Source of the DNA: Bombyx mori
Lineage: Eukaryota > Arthropoda > Insecta > Lepidoptera > Bombycidae
Reading direction: 5' to 3'
Length of the DNA: 64,000 nucleotides
Assembly: GCF_030269925.1 (NCBI RefSeq)
Contig: NC_085121.1
Location: 575,501-639,500, forward strand
Shown in pieces: positions 11,986-23,200 of this stretch. How positions within the stretch are numbered: position 1 is the stretch's first letter; the number at the start of each line of letters is the position of its first letter. Both the position numbers and the translations under genes were made by a program. The notes beneath the pieces were generated by a model. That model saw nothing but the letters and a program-made list of their open reading frames with translations. It was not told the origin of the DNA and made no database searches.

Positions 11986-14120
11986 GATTGTGTCGTGGCG
12001 TTTCGTTGCGCAACCGAAGCGGCATCCGATAACCAGGAACCCAGTGTGGACGCGAGGGCCGCTCGGACGCGCACTAAATTTAACTGCCCTATTTTCCCAC
12101 GGCCCGACCGACTGCGCCCGCCAACATTGACACAAGATGTTAAATTAAAACCAGAAATTTTGCAAGAACACGGATCCGTCCGTGGAAGCGTTTGGCACGA
12201 AGATATTCGGGCCGCGGCTGAATTGACTATAAACTTTGTGCGTACGTAGTGCCGCGTGTCCTTATTGTATCGGTTTTCTCAGGCGAGGATGCGAGAGTGC
12301 AGCGCAGAGGTGCCGCGGCTATTTGTGTGGCGCTGTGCGACCTAACACTGACCCGGTTAGGGCGCACGCATAAACACAAGGATAGCGAGTCGCAGTTGCG
12401 CTCTCGTGCATCGAGCGCCCGTCGTCCTACTATAGCTATTTACAGTGATAGGGGTGGTCGTAGGCCGTGAAGGGCGAGTTGTCGCTTCGTCGGGGACGGG
12501 CGGATAAATATAAACAGCCAGGAAACCATTGGACCGCACATGTAGTCCGCCTGGACGCGTCGATCCCTTCGATTTCACGCTTATCGTTAAAGCGATGTTT
12601 CCGGACAAGTGGAGCGCCGAGATTTCGTTCGGGAACGGGGTCGCGGATATTTTTCCGAGTTCGCATCGCTTATAGCATTCCACGTATTCTGGTATTTCGG
12701 AAGCGGTTGCGCCATTCGGCACTCGGCGCTCGGAGATGCGTTGCGAAACGCGCGCAGGAAGCGGCGCGGAGGTGGCGCGGACCGCACTCGCCGCTCTGAA
12801 ATGAGCGTGATTCATGCGGACGTAACGTTTGACCAATAAATAATTGTGGTCATATAGGAAATTTATGATAAACTTGCGGTCGGTAGGTCACGTACGCCAG
12901 TCGCGGTGTCGCATCGGTGGCGTGACGGGCGCTGAATGCGATTCCGGGATTATCGGATGGGTCCTTTCGCTTTCGGCAGCGCGTGCGCCGCGCAACACCC
13001 AAGGTCGCGGGCCGTTCAACTCGGATGCGACCGCGCTATTGCGACACCGAAATATGTAATTGTAGAGGAGCCGAGGCGCGTTTGGCAGCGGTCGCCGCGC
13101 GCAACTAGGTCGCCCGCGGTTGCGCAATCGCTCTTCGTACGACAGATGGCGCGCACCGTATACTCTCTTCCTTATACGGGAACATGATGTGCGAAACAAA
13201 GGAAAAATATGTTTACAGCCAAGATTACGATATACATCTTTGGAACATATAGAGCCCCTGGACTCTTTCCTGGGAAATATTTACGTATACTCGACACTAA
13301 TGCAGGCTCTCAACGACCAATTACTCATTGGAATCATTAGTAATTTAAATTTACATTGCTTGAATACAACACAACTAACTAGTCGATAGAAACCACAGTT
13401 GTAGTTTCTATCGACTAGCTGTGTTCGATTGAGAGACAAGACAAAAATCTAATCTCTTCACTTCATCAAGTACCCAACTGATATAAAACCTATAAAATTT
13501 TCCTGACTCCATCCACGGCTGACATTTACACAACAAAGCTAATCGGCTTGAAGTTTCAGCACAATGCAGCAAGCAAACAGTTCTTATCCCGTTTATTTTA
13601 ATGGATTGGTTCTGGATCGAGCGCGTGAATTTAGTTCTGTTTGTCGATAGATCACGTTTTGTGATTCAATATGAATAATTTTCACAAGCACATAGCACGT
13701 GTCTCACTTCGAATATTAAATTCTACGTTTTGTGCGGATCGTTTGAATAGAGAAGCCGTTGGTAATGGCCGGTTCGAAGGCGTTTTGTGTCGTGCGCGCC
13801 ACGTTTAGAGTCCGTAATGGAAGTTCGCGAATGTCAATAATAACGTTCCGGTCCCCCGGCGGTCGACGAGGCGAAAATAGTCGCCAACTATTAATACGAG
13901 GCGAGTCGAGCGCTAGCGCTGCAGTGCCCTTGAAACGGGCCGATCACCTCGCGCCCTCGCTCCCCTCTCCCTCCCAACCCGTCGCCCCCCCCGCATTAGA
14001 CGCGCACACATGCGCATGCGGCTATCGCGATGCAGCTCCGCGGAATACGCGCTGCGATCCTTTTCATTTCCATTTCGTTTGCGAATGTCACATTGACGGC
14101 TCTATGTTTACTCCGTGAGC
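11986..14120. other. CpG-rich, transposon-free block
   Basis: CpG density is much higher than in the surroundings, and no transposon was seen. Open frames of 70-159 codons occur on both strands (for example minus 12357-12836 and plus 13759-14118), as expected when stop codons are rare. None shows a domain or convincing splice sites. The block could be a regulatory region, an unrecognised alternative first exon or another promoter. A TATAAA-like sequence lies near 12508. A 15-bp hairpin is at 13379-13418. Confidence 0.4.
13379..13418. repeat. 15-bp hairpin with 10-nt loop
   Basis: CTAGTCGATAGAAAC at 13379-13393 is the exact reverse complement of 13404-13418. Pairing can resume outside the arms (AACACA with CTGTGTT) after a small bulge. 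Confidence 0.8.
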
Positions 14121-17100
14121 TGAATGTTTGAATACATAGAGCTTATGTGGTTGTGTACTTCAGACAACTTGTTTGACAGTTTTTTTAATTTCTTTTCATT
14201 TTCTTATAAGATTCTTCGTTATAAAAATGTAGACTTATCTTTTTGCGTAACAATCGAAGGTGGAAACGCGGTGACTCCTCATATCCGGGCCGGGTCGTGA
14301 CCCGAGATCCTGCAAACGGATATCGGCCCATTTGTTTAGAGTCACGACACAGAACCTCGCTATGAATTCCGTATCATAGACCCACTATTGTTTATTCGTA
14401 CTGTATGTAATCTTGTTATTGTTGAGAATATCGAAAAGTGGTATTTTTGAGTTCGGAGGCACGCTAACTTGACGCAACTGTTTACTGCACACAATGAAGT
14501 TCTCGCACGTTGCCTGAATCCACACAATTTGGCAATCGGCAACATCCATTCAAGGTTTTCTTTGTTGTAACGAAGCCGGCAAAAGAGTTCAGACTAGACC
14601 TAGATACGAGGCGGTTTCTCCGAAGCTATTTATCGCGTTCTCAGGTCAATACGAATCGTGCTAATCACGGCGTATTCAAAACGTCGTGTTCTAATTGCAA
14701 TACGAAACGGGATCGTTCGTTTGGCAACATTTCACGGAAACACATATGTATATTCAGCCGTGTTTATCGACACAACAGATTAGTCTCGCGCGGCACATTA
14801 GCAGAGTGAGCGGCAACGTCAGAACGTGGAGCATACGCGCATACAATCAAGTGCTGTAGTGACCAATGCGAGTAGGAAGGTCGAGTAGTTTCGCCAGAGG
14901 CTGACAATGGCGCGCCGGTACCGCCGCTCTTGCCCAATCTCGACGTTTGCAACACCGAAATTTCGTGTGTGCCGCGTTACAGCAATGGCCGGTTTACACC
15001 TCGCAGCACCGCATATTCAAATGGCTTCCACGTTACATTGTGCTAACAAATCAAAAAGGTTGCTTCGCTTAAATATATTTTATTATTTTTGACGGTACGC
15101 GCAGAAAAGCTCAAACCTTGGAAAACCAGGTTTGGTGCAGCAGATCTGCATAGCTTGGTAATACCTACCCATAAGAGGACAATATGTCCTACAGCCGTTG
15201 AGAATAGACAACAAGATGCGTCACTCATTCATGAACTATTTCAATGTTCACCACATTGACCGCGTTATCTTTTTTAAATAATTTTCCTCGTCATGTTTTG
15301 TTTATCTGACGTAATGAGTAACACCGACGAGGACGCAATGATGCATTATTTACTGTTGATTAGACATAGTCTTATTTCCTATGTAGAAGCAGAAGCAGAG
15401 TTCAGTTTATTCGTCATATGTATTCGTTGAAGTTTTAAACAACACGTAAAGTTGAAGTTCTTACATATGTATGAAACGATTTCCTCCTGATAGAACGAGC
15501 ATTTATTTACGTGAATCAGTTACCTGACCAGAAACCTAATTTGGAGCGTTCCCGTGGCGTGTTCGTATCCGTCAGCTTAGACAAAGGGAGCCTAGCTCCG
15601 TCCTACAAGGCATTTAAATGCATTACAATCGAAAGTGCTCGTTTGGTATGCGTCGCTGTACGTACGTACGTACGCGTCTCGCATACAGCTAGCTGGCGGT
15701 TCATCACTAGTTTTTTGCATCTTTATATTAGGAGCACTGACCTTGCACAATGTCAAATAGTTGCGGACGAGCTGGCGTCGTGCACGGTGCAACGCTGTGC
15801 CAACTCGGCTCGTTTTATACGGATCGCCGTTTATAACGTTTTCGTTTCGCGGAAGCTATCTTTTTGTGCATCAAGATATTTTGGTTTTATTGGACACCAA
15901 ATTAAGGCTTACATCGATATCATGTAAACGTCGAGACTCTTTACAATATCCAACAGAACAAAATATAAAAATACGTAAATGTAGTTTTGAATTGAAAAAA
16001 AGACACCTCATCAGATATAATTCAGAGTTAAAAAAAAAAAAACCTCGTTATGGGTAATACATTCGGCCAAAGTAATACAATTATTGTATTTTTATCAGTC
16101 CTTGTTATTTGGACGTTTTGAAGTTGGTAAAAATTACGTATAAACATTTCGTTACAGGTATATAAAAGCATGTTAAAAAGAGATCAATGATTGGCTTTGA
16201 TATAAAAATCATCGGTTACTGAATAGTCGCTTCAAGTCGTTATATTGAGGAGAGAAACAGCGCGATACGTAGCGTTTCGGTAAATGTTTTTTATCCATAA
16301 ATCATTTTACTGCAATTGTTTGTGTACTGTCGTAATCAACATGAGTAATTGTATTTCCCGTGTTTGCTCGATATACGTTGTTTGTCATCATTTCGGATGC
16401 GTTCACGGCACGTTACTGTGGCCGATATAACTATGTATAAAAAAAAACATTTTGAAATGTATCCGCGACAAAATTTTCCGCAACAAAGGTACATAATATG
16501 TGATAACACCTGTCATCATCGTATCATCAAGAGAACCCTTGAGCTAAAGCGACTGGAAGTGAGCGGTTCGGATCCAGGGTTTTCCTGCTCCCTTTAACAC
16601 ACACAACCATCAAGACAAACATGTATTTATTTATCTTGTACGCATGTGTGAAATATAAATTTTGTTTGAAGCGGTTGTAATACGTGCATTTAACGATATA
16701 GTCTCGGCTCGGCAAGAAGGCCGGTTGTTTGGCCGTCGTCCAGAGTGCATCACACACGCCCCCGGAAGCTCTGATAATGTTTTATACTGCATATATTTAG
16801 ATAACGTTGGGACGTTGCGTAGCGATGCGACCAGCCGCTCAAACATTGCACAGATTACATTTGTGTTTCCACTATCCAGATTATCCATGTGGTGGTAGTA
16901 ACCGGAGATCACAACAACGCGGACTCCGCAGCCCGTTTGAGGCCTCATTGTAAAAACACCGAATTTTTGTACCTAATAAACGTACAATTATGAATTTACG
17001 TGCCTAACGACCGACGGACGTGAATGACAAAACCCATTTCAGTGTCAAATCACGTTTGAAGAAAGACGTAAATACGAATCATTTAAAACCAATTTAATCG

Positions 17101-17577
17101 ATACGTCGTGACATTTTAGCAATGCACATACACTGATTTGAATATGTATTTCGTCGAATTCGACTCGTTATCCCGGTTGGCCCGCGGTCACCTTCCGGGT
17201 GGATCGTTAGCCGGCGGGTCACCTCCAAATCGGCTCCGACAATACTCGCGCTATTGTAACTATTCTTTATCTTATAATTCGTATTTATTGTTTAGTATTT
17301 TTTTTTGTTTTAAATGTTAATGTTTCGTTTTCGTTTCGCTTCTGTGTTTGATTGTGAATGTCTCTGCTGTAAAATGATTCGAAATGGACGAAGCTACTGG
17401 GATTGCACGCGACGTAGTTACCCAGTACTTATTCAAATGACCATCATCACCAAGTAAAAAGCCTTCAATACATTTGGACGAGATTAAATTCGAAATATTG
17501 GTTCACGGAGAGTATGGCTTGTCTCGTACCATTAAATTGATAGAGAACTTGAAAATTAAACAGTGCGGTCTACTAAC
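14121..17577. other. Intron DNA with CpG-rich patches
   Basis: No transposon or gene was recognised. CpG-rich patches lie at about 14510-15060, 15520-15860, 16670-16950 and 17150-17240. A (GTAC)4 run is at about 15658-15673. The 138-codon frame at 15511-15927 has no recognisable feature and is overlapped by frames on both strands. I looked here on the minus strand for the next E74 exon and the ETS domain (WGMHK, YLWEFLL) and did not see them. Confidence 0.45.
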
Positions 17578-17778
17578 CTGGTGGTCGAGGATGTGCAGCG
17601 GCGTGCTGCAATGTGGAAGCGATCTGATGATGCTGGTAGAAGGGCAGGAAGGGGGCGTGGAAGGGCGCCGGCGGGGGAGGTTGAAGCCTCGTCTTCAGGT
17701 CCTCAGCGGATCCTGCTCCGGACGAGGACGACTCCACGTCCGATACCCCACTGTCCGCTGGCGAAGGTGGGAGGGAGC
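17578..17778 (-). CDS. E74: E74 (Eip74EF) shared internal exon, 201 bp
   Basis: This exon runs from a pyrimidine-rich acceptor (CTCTATTCAG|GC) to a donor (CCAG|GTTAGT). It is 201 bp long and phase 1 at both ends. It encodes PPSPADSGVSDVESSSSG near its start, then AEDLKTRL, a Pro-rich run, FLPFYQHHQ and an Ala/His/Pro-rich end. Drosophila E74 carries PPSPADSGVSDVDSSSSG followed by a DELKARL motif, so this is the strongest identity evidence in the window. The segment lies N-terminal of the ETS DNA-binding domain, in the Ser/Pro/His-rich linker. The next exon, expected to continue toward the ETS domain, was not found between here and position 1. Open frames on the plus strand over this exon are shadows. 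Confidence 0.92.
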
Positions 17779-18886
17779 CTGAATAGAGAAAATAATAGTT
17801 AAAATCTTTTATATTGTAAAATACCTATAAATGTTTATTTAATTAATGTTAAATTTTTTTTATTATTATTAATAATAAAAATTGTAGACATAATTAAGCA
17901 CAGTTCTTCGATTTAATCTGGTTTAAAAAAAAAAAGAATAATAAAATACGAATACAAATAAATAATCTTTCGTCAAAGCTGTAGGCACGAGTGCTTTATA
18001 CGATGGATGTATTAAACATGTGTTAAAAAGTAGCTCTTATTATTCAGTTTATTTTTTAAAAAAAACACGAAGTCGTCAAGCTATCACTGTAGTTTCAATG
18101 ATAGTTATAAATCACACACGCACCTAATCACACACTCACACAGACGCATACACAGGCTCAAACGACCTCAACAAAATAATCCAGTCCAAGTACCTAATGT
18201 TATTTATAAATCGTAAAATTTAATTTCCTCATGTTCGAAGTTTACACGAAAATATTAATTATGGTATGATATAAACAATAAAATTTAATGTAACAGGTTT
18301 TGGCGAAATCAGAGTTTTTTTTTTTCGTCAGATCCTCCCAGGTCCGCCGCCGGACACTCAGGTAGGCGGGTCTCACCTTGAATCGTGTCAAATGCTGCGC
18401 GTCACATCTTTAACATTTGAATGTCCGTAGGCGATACCTCGTCTTACTTAAGCCGCAACAAGAGTCCTAATAAGCATTTTCTCGGAACGTAAATTAATTA
18501 AACGGACTTTACGATGGAATCTCATCGACCTTGTTCGTCCTATGAAAAATGTTCGAACCTTCGCTTGGTTACGCTGGCATAGCCCTATAGGGCTACCCAG
18601 CTTAGGTACGAAAAAGGAAAAACAAAAAAAAAGAGAATTCGTAAATTGAATGAACCATAGGTAAAAATATTGTGAAGTAAACCAGAATACCAAGAAATAC
18701 TGAGTTCTGATACTACTGCATCTTTATCCGCATTTGCATCCTTCGTCAACCTTTAAAATAGCTTTCCGTTTGAAAACCAACAAAGCTAGACTAAGAGATT
18801 AAGAAACGGAAAATTGTATATCTTATATGTTCACAACGCTTAGATATGAGAAGCAAGACTTTAGACAATAAAATTTAGAGTATGTA
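17779..18886. other. E74 intron, nothing recognised
   Basis: AT-rich intron upstream of the 201-bp exon. It has a CA-rich patch at about 18110-18160 and a GC-richer piece at about 18330-18370. No gene was seen. Confidence 0.5.
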
Positions 18887-19108
18887 TTTTTTTTTTATGA
18901 ACCTGGTGTCAAGTGGTTACCGGAGCCCATAGACATCTACAACGTAAATGCCGCTACACACCTTGAGATATGAGTGCTAAGTCTCTGTTTTTAAAGTACA
19001 ACGGCTGCTCCACTCTTCGAACCGAAACGCATTACTGCTTCACGGCAGAAATAGGCACGGTGGTGGTACCTACCCGTGCGGATTCACAAGACGTCCTAAC
19101 ACCAGTAA
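18887..19108 (-). repeat. SINE-A tail-unit copy
   Basis: T-run at the left, then ACCTGGTGTCAAGTGG and the body to CACCAGTAA at the right. The GCTTAGATGG...GCCC part next to the tail is missing. Sense strand is minus. Confidence 0.85.
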
Positions 19109-20085
19109 ATAGCATATGTTGTATTATGAAATTTTAATCTTAACTACACACAAAAGTTGCTAGGTTCGATGGCCTTGATAATAAATAAGATAGAACCGGT
19201 AAAAGTGTTTCTTTAATTTTTCAAACTTGGTTATTCAAATGCGAAAAAATAACCGTTAAACGCAACGTCTCAGCAACCAACGGTCATCCCAAATTTGCAT
19301 CTTTGACCCTCATTATTAAATTAATCTTAACCCGGGATATAATACAAGTGCATTCAACCTGACGCACGTGGGAATATTTAGGAGCGGACATCCAATTCTA
19401 ATGCAAAATCATTCTCGTCTACTTTTCTAAAAATGTTCGTGGGTCATATTGACCCTTGCGCTTTTTGTGCACCGCCGGACCGGTTACTGAATCTTTCTAA
19501 AATGCAATTATAGTTGTACTGCGGTTTGGGAACGGGTTGTGAAAAAAACACCTAAAAATATTATTAGGGGCAGCAACATCATGCAATGACTCGCACGAAA
19601 GTATCAGAATATTTACCGTTTTTATAACGTTTAAAATTTGTACTTAAAATGAAAAATATTCGCATTATTCTGATCACGGTCGTCAAGGTTAGTCAATATA
19701 ACTATTAAGACGTTTGATCGTGTTAAAAAGTGAGGAGAAACAGTTCAGCCGAAACATTATTGCCAATTGCCATTTATGATCTGGCTATATGCTTTTTTTA
19801 TGCAAGGGTGGACGAGCTCACAGGCCACCTGGTGTTAAGTGTTTACTGGCCTTTGAGACAGTCCGTAGCCTCAATAACGGCACCTTTCGTTCAGCTAAAG
19901 GAAGATTACGAAGGAAACAGTACATATTACTACAAAAAAAACCCAACTAGGTATCTAAACAGGATAAAATAGATATTCATGTGATAAATTTCCTTGTATG
20001 ATTTACAACAACAAAAAAAGTTTAAGTTTGTATGACTTTACTCAAAAGTTAGATAAATAAAGTTTCATTGGCTATTAAATCCAAT
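19109..20085. other. E74 intron with a small SINE-A fragment
   Basis: Mostly featureless AT-rich DNA. It contains the short SINE-A fragment at 19793-19850. Confidence 0.5.
19793..19850 (-). repeat. SINE-A fragment
   Basis: TTTTTTTATGCAAGGGTGG, then GACGAGCTCACAGGCCACC and TGGTGTTAAGTG. About 58 bp of the tail end remain. Confidence 0.75.
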
Positions 20086-20103
20086 AAAGAGTATTTATAT
20101 ACA

Positions 20104-20265
20104 GGGAAAAGAGGTCGACCGAAGAAAACATGGATGGAGTATGTGAATGACGATATGAGAGAGAGAGGTGTGAGTGTTGAGATGACAGTTGATAGAAGAG
20201 AATGGAAGAGAAAATATAGCTGTACCGACCCCACCTAGTGGGATAAGGTGGTGAAAAAGAAGAAG
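20104..20265 (+). mobile_element. LINE (RTE-like) 3' end with last reverse-transcriptase residues
   Basis: The plus strand encodes GKRGRPKKTWMEYVNDDM, continues to REWKRKYSCTDPT and stops. This is the usual C-terminus of an RTE-type LINE polyprotein, beyond the reverse transcriptase core. The 3' end is an (AAG)-rich tail. Direct repeats AAAGAGTATTTATATACA flank it at 20086-20103 and 20266-20283; the first As may belong to the tail. It is a short 5'-truncated insertion inside the E74 intron. Confidence 0.82.
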
Positions 20266-20283
20266 AAAGAGTATTTATATACA

Positions 20284-23200
20284 CCGCAGTATTTCTCGGT
20301 GATAGCTTATTCCTTCATGCTTTGTTGTGCTTGTCAAAATCTTGTATAAAAAATAAGAATAGTTCTGTGTTAGTGTATTCTCTCTGAAAAGTATTTGGCA
20401 GTTTACTGATATTTCCGACAAACTGATTAAAGTTTTGCCACAAATTATATACAAGAAAAAAATCTAATAGCATGTAACAATTCAGAATAATGCAAACTTT
20501 TTGTTAAAGATAGGTATTCAAATACGTGTGTTTACCCCTGAATTAAATAAGAAATGTTTTCTCCTCAATTATTCAAAACAACTTCCGAAGTGACCTTACC
20601 CATTGTGCACATAATCATTAGATTGGAACTTTCTCATGACCGAATTAAATCCCTAAAAAATTTGACACATAACGGTTTTCGGTCATTTGAATATGCTTTT
20701 TTTTTCCTAGTAGAAAGGCGATCACGTTTCCTAGTCCGTTTGACCGGTGCTGTCCACACCCTTTTGTGTCCTTTGTGAACCCTTCAATGGACTCTATGGG
20801 AACCGGGAAGAGCAATGGTCAGTCCGACTATTTAAATCGAGTATGAACGTGGCGCCTTTTGTCCGACAAATATTGGGGCATTATAATATTATGGCCAGTT
20901 CGATGGGCGACTGGGGAATTGAAGCCGCTGTCTTTAAAATATCAATTTAAATTTAATATTAAACCTTTATTGATTATTAATCTGTGATGAATTATTTTGA
21001 CAGAACGCCATTTTGCTTCACCTGTTATATAAAGTATATTCTCGCCTGTGCTCTGTTCGGAAACGGTCGAGATCTAACATCCCAGTTTAAAAAAGATAAA
21101 AATTACAAAAAGACCGCGGAATATTGTAATAGCACTTAAGTTGGCGAAGAGTTCCCAAGGTGATAAACAAAAGGTTAGTTCGCACCCCATACCGGTCAGT
21201 CCAAGTCTCTGAAGCACACGTTTGACCAACCGTCGGACACAAGGAACCCCAACGTCCCAACCCTTTCATCTCGCGTATCAAAATAATAATAAATTAACTA
21301 TAAATAATGACTGGTCTTTCTTGGAGGGTTCAGGATCAGGTCTACCGGTCGACGAGGAATGCGGTCCCATTAGTAAGATGACACAATGAAGGATCCCTGC
21401 CTCGATCGGCTATCTTTATGGAGTGACCACTGTACGTTGCCTTTGTCAATTTTCGGCGTTAGACCATAATCCCGCGACTTAGAATTCGCGATGTTCTTTG
21501 CATATGAATACAGAATGCGGTAAGTATATAACAGTCGGGTATATAATACGGATCTTGCACGTGTTTGGGGATTAAGAGATGACGCTCATGACCGACAATA
21601 ACGTTATTATTTAGCTTTACGAATGTAACATATGAAGCAATAGCGTTTTGTTTCAAATTGATTGGTTACAAACCATTGTTCTCTTAACGTAATTAATTAA
21701 TTTCTATTGAAAATTGTTTGCAAGTCAATCTTAGAGCTTTGAACTGGTCTTGTTGTGGAATATGTAGTTGTAAAAGCAGTCATAGAAATCTACAGTTTGG
21801 AAATTAAAGGTTAATTTGAAATTCAATATAATTCGACCATAATTAAATCAGCACATTCCCGATTAAATTCCCGTTGTTATATCAGGTAATGATTTAAAAA
21901 TCAATTTTAAAACAAAATTTGTGAACCACCCCGTATTACAAAATACGTACAATTTCACGTTTCTGGTAACCCTTCTGTTGAACTGTTTCGTGGCTGGTGT
22001 CCTTTAAGATGTTAACTTAAATTAGAATAATGTTAACATTATTTATCATAAACTTTAGACGTAGCTAACTTTTCTGATTAGTATATTTTAATATTCATAT
22101 TATAAGTCTATATTCAAGATGAATGTAAATGATCTGGTGAGTGCCTTCAGTTTATTTACATAGTTTCTATAAAGGTTGTATCGGAACAATTTTCGCAAAT
22201 AATGACAGTTTACAACTAGGCTCCGCTTCCCAATACGACAGAGCGAAGCTAGTTTGAGACAAGTTAAAGCCCTGAAAGTTCTGTAGTATAATCTGTCGTA
22301 GTCATCTTCAAATCTGCCAATATTACGTATCAAGCTCACCGACTCACCAAGCAGTTTCAGAAGCAACCCTACCGGGTCATAAATACTGGCGCTTCGATCA
22401 ATTTGTTCTTCGTATAAATAAGAATACAAACTCCTTTGTTATTATCGAGACAGTTACGTATATATTTATTTTACATTGCGGTTTCGTATGCAAGCAACTT
22501 TGGTGCTTTGTGGCTTTGATAAAAGCGTTTCAGTAATATTCTTAAAATAGCCTTACCATTCACTGGAAGCGAGGATTTAGCTGGAAACAACTTCAGTTTA
22601 GTCTTATTGCGTTATTTTAATTTCACATGAATGAATTAATTGAGTTTTACAGCTAGACACGTAATGTTTTCGTTCAATGGTAAAATCATAACAAATTACA
22701 TTAACACCGATACTATCATCGGTATTGATGGATGTAGCTGGACTAGAATAACTAAATAACACGTAAATTTTGCGTAATATTTTTCAACTAAAACTCTTTC
22801 AACATTCGGCTACCCTAGTACATTATTCCCACAATGCACCCACGCTTGACAGCCTAATCCCAAAACTGTCAATACCATCGGTAGGGATCAGAAAAGGACA
22901 CTAATATATAAATTGAATGCGTCGGAGGGAAACAAAAAAAGATTAGCGTCTATTATGATGGATGACGTGACAATTCACTGCGCAAGGTGGAATATAACCC
23001 ATTTTTGCGCGATTTTCGGAATGCAATGTGTGTTAGCGCAATGTGCGCAGCCATCTGCGCTATTTTATTGTTTGGTTAGGATGTTGCGTGTTTAGATAGA
23101 TGCGGGCCTCGCTGACCCAGTGTCCGTATTGTAAGGGTTAGCTTTGAAATGCCGACGGGTTGAGCATTGGCAGTGCATCTTCGCAATATACAATCCGTTT

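Noticed and set aside
12357..12836. 159-codon open frame on the minus strand
   Set aside because: It lies in CpG-rich DNA where frames are open on both strands, has no recognisable domain, and lacks splice sites in a phase that would join E74.
15511..15927. 138-codon open frame on the plus strand
   Set aside because: No motif or homologue was recognised; it overlaps other frames and has no initiation or splice context.
1..17577. ETS DNA-binding exon of E74
   Set aside because: Searched by eye on the minus strand for WGMHK, YLWEFLL and NIWNR codings without success; it probably lies left of the window.
17474..17802. Plus-strand frames of 102 and 79 codons
   Set aside because: They are shadows of the minus-strand E74 exon, which has proper splice sites and a family match.
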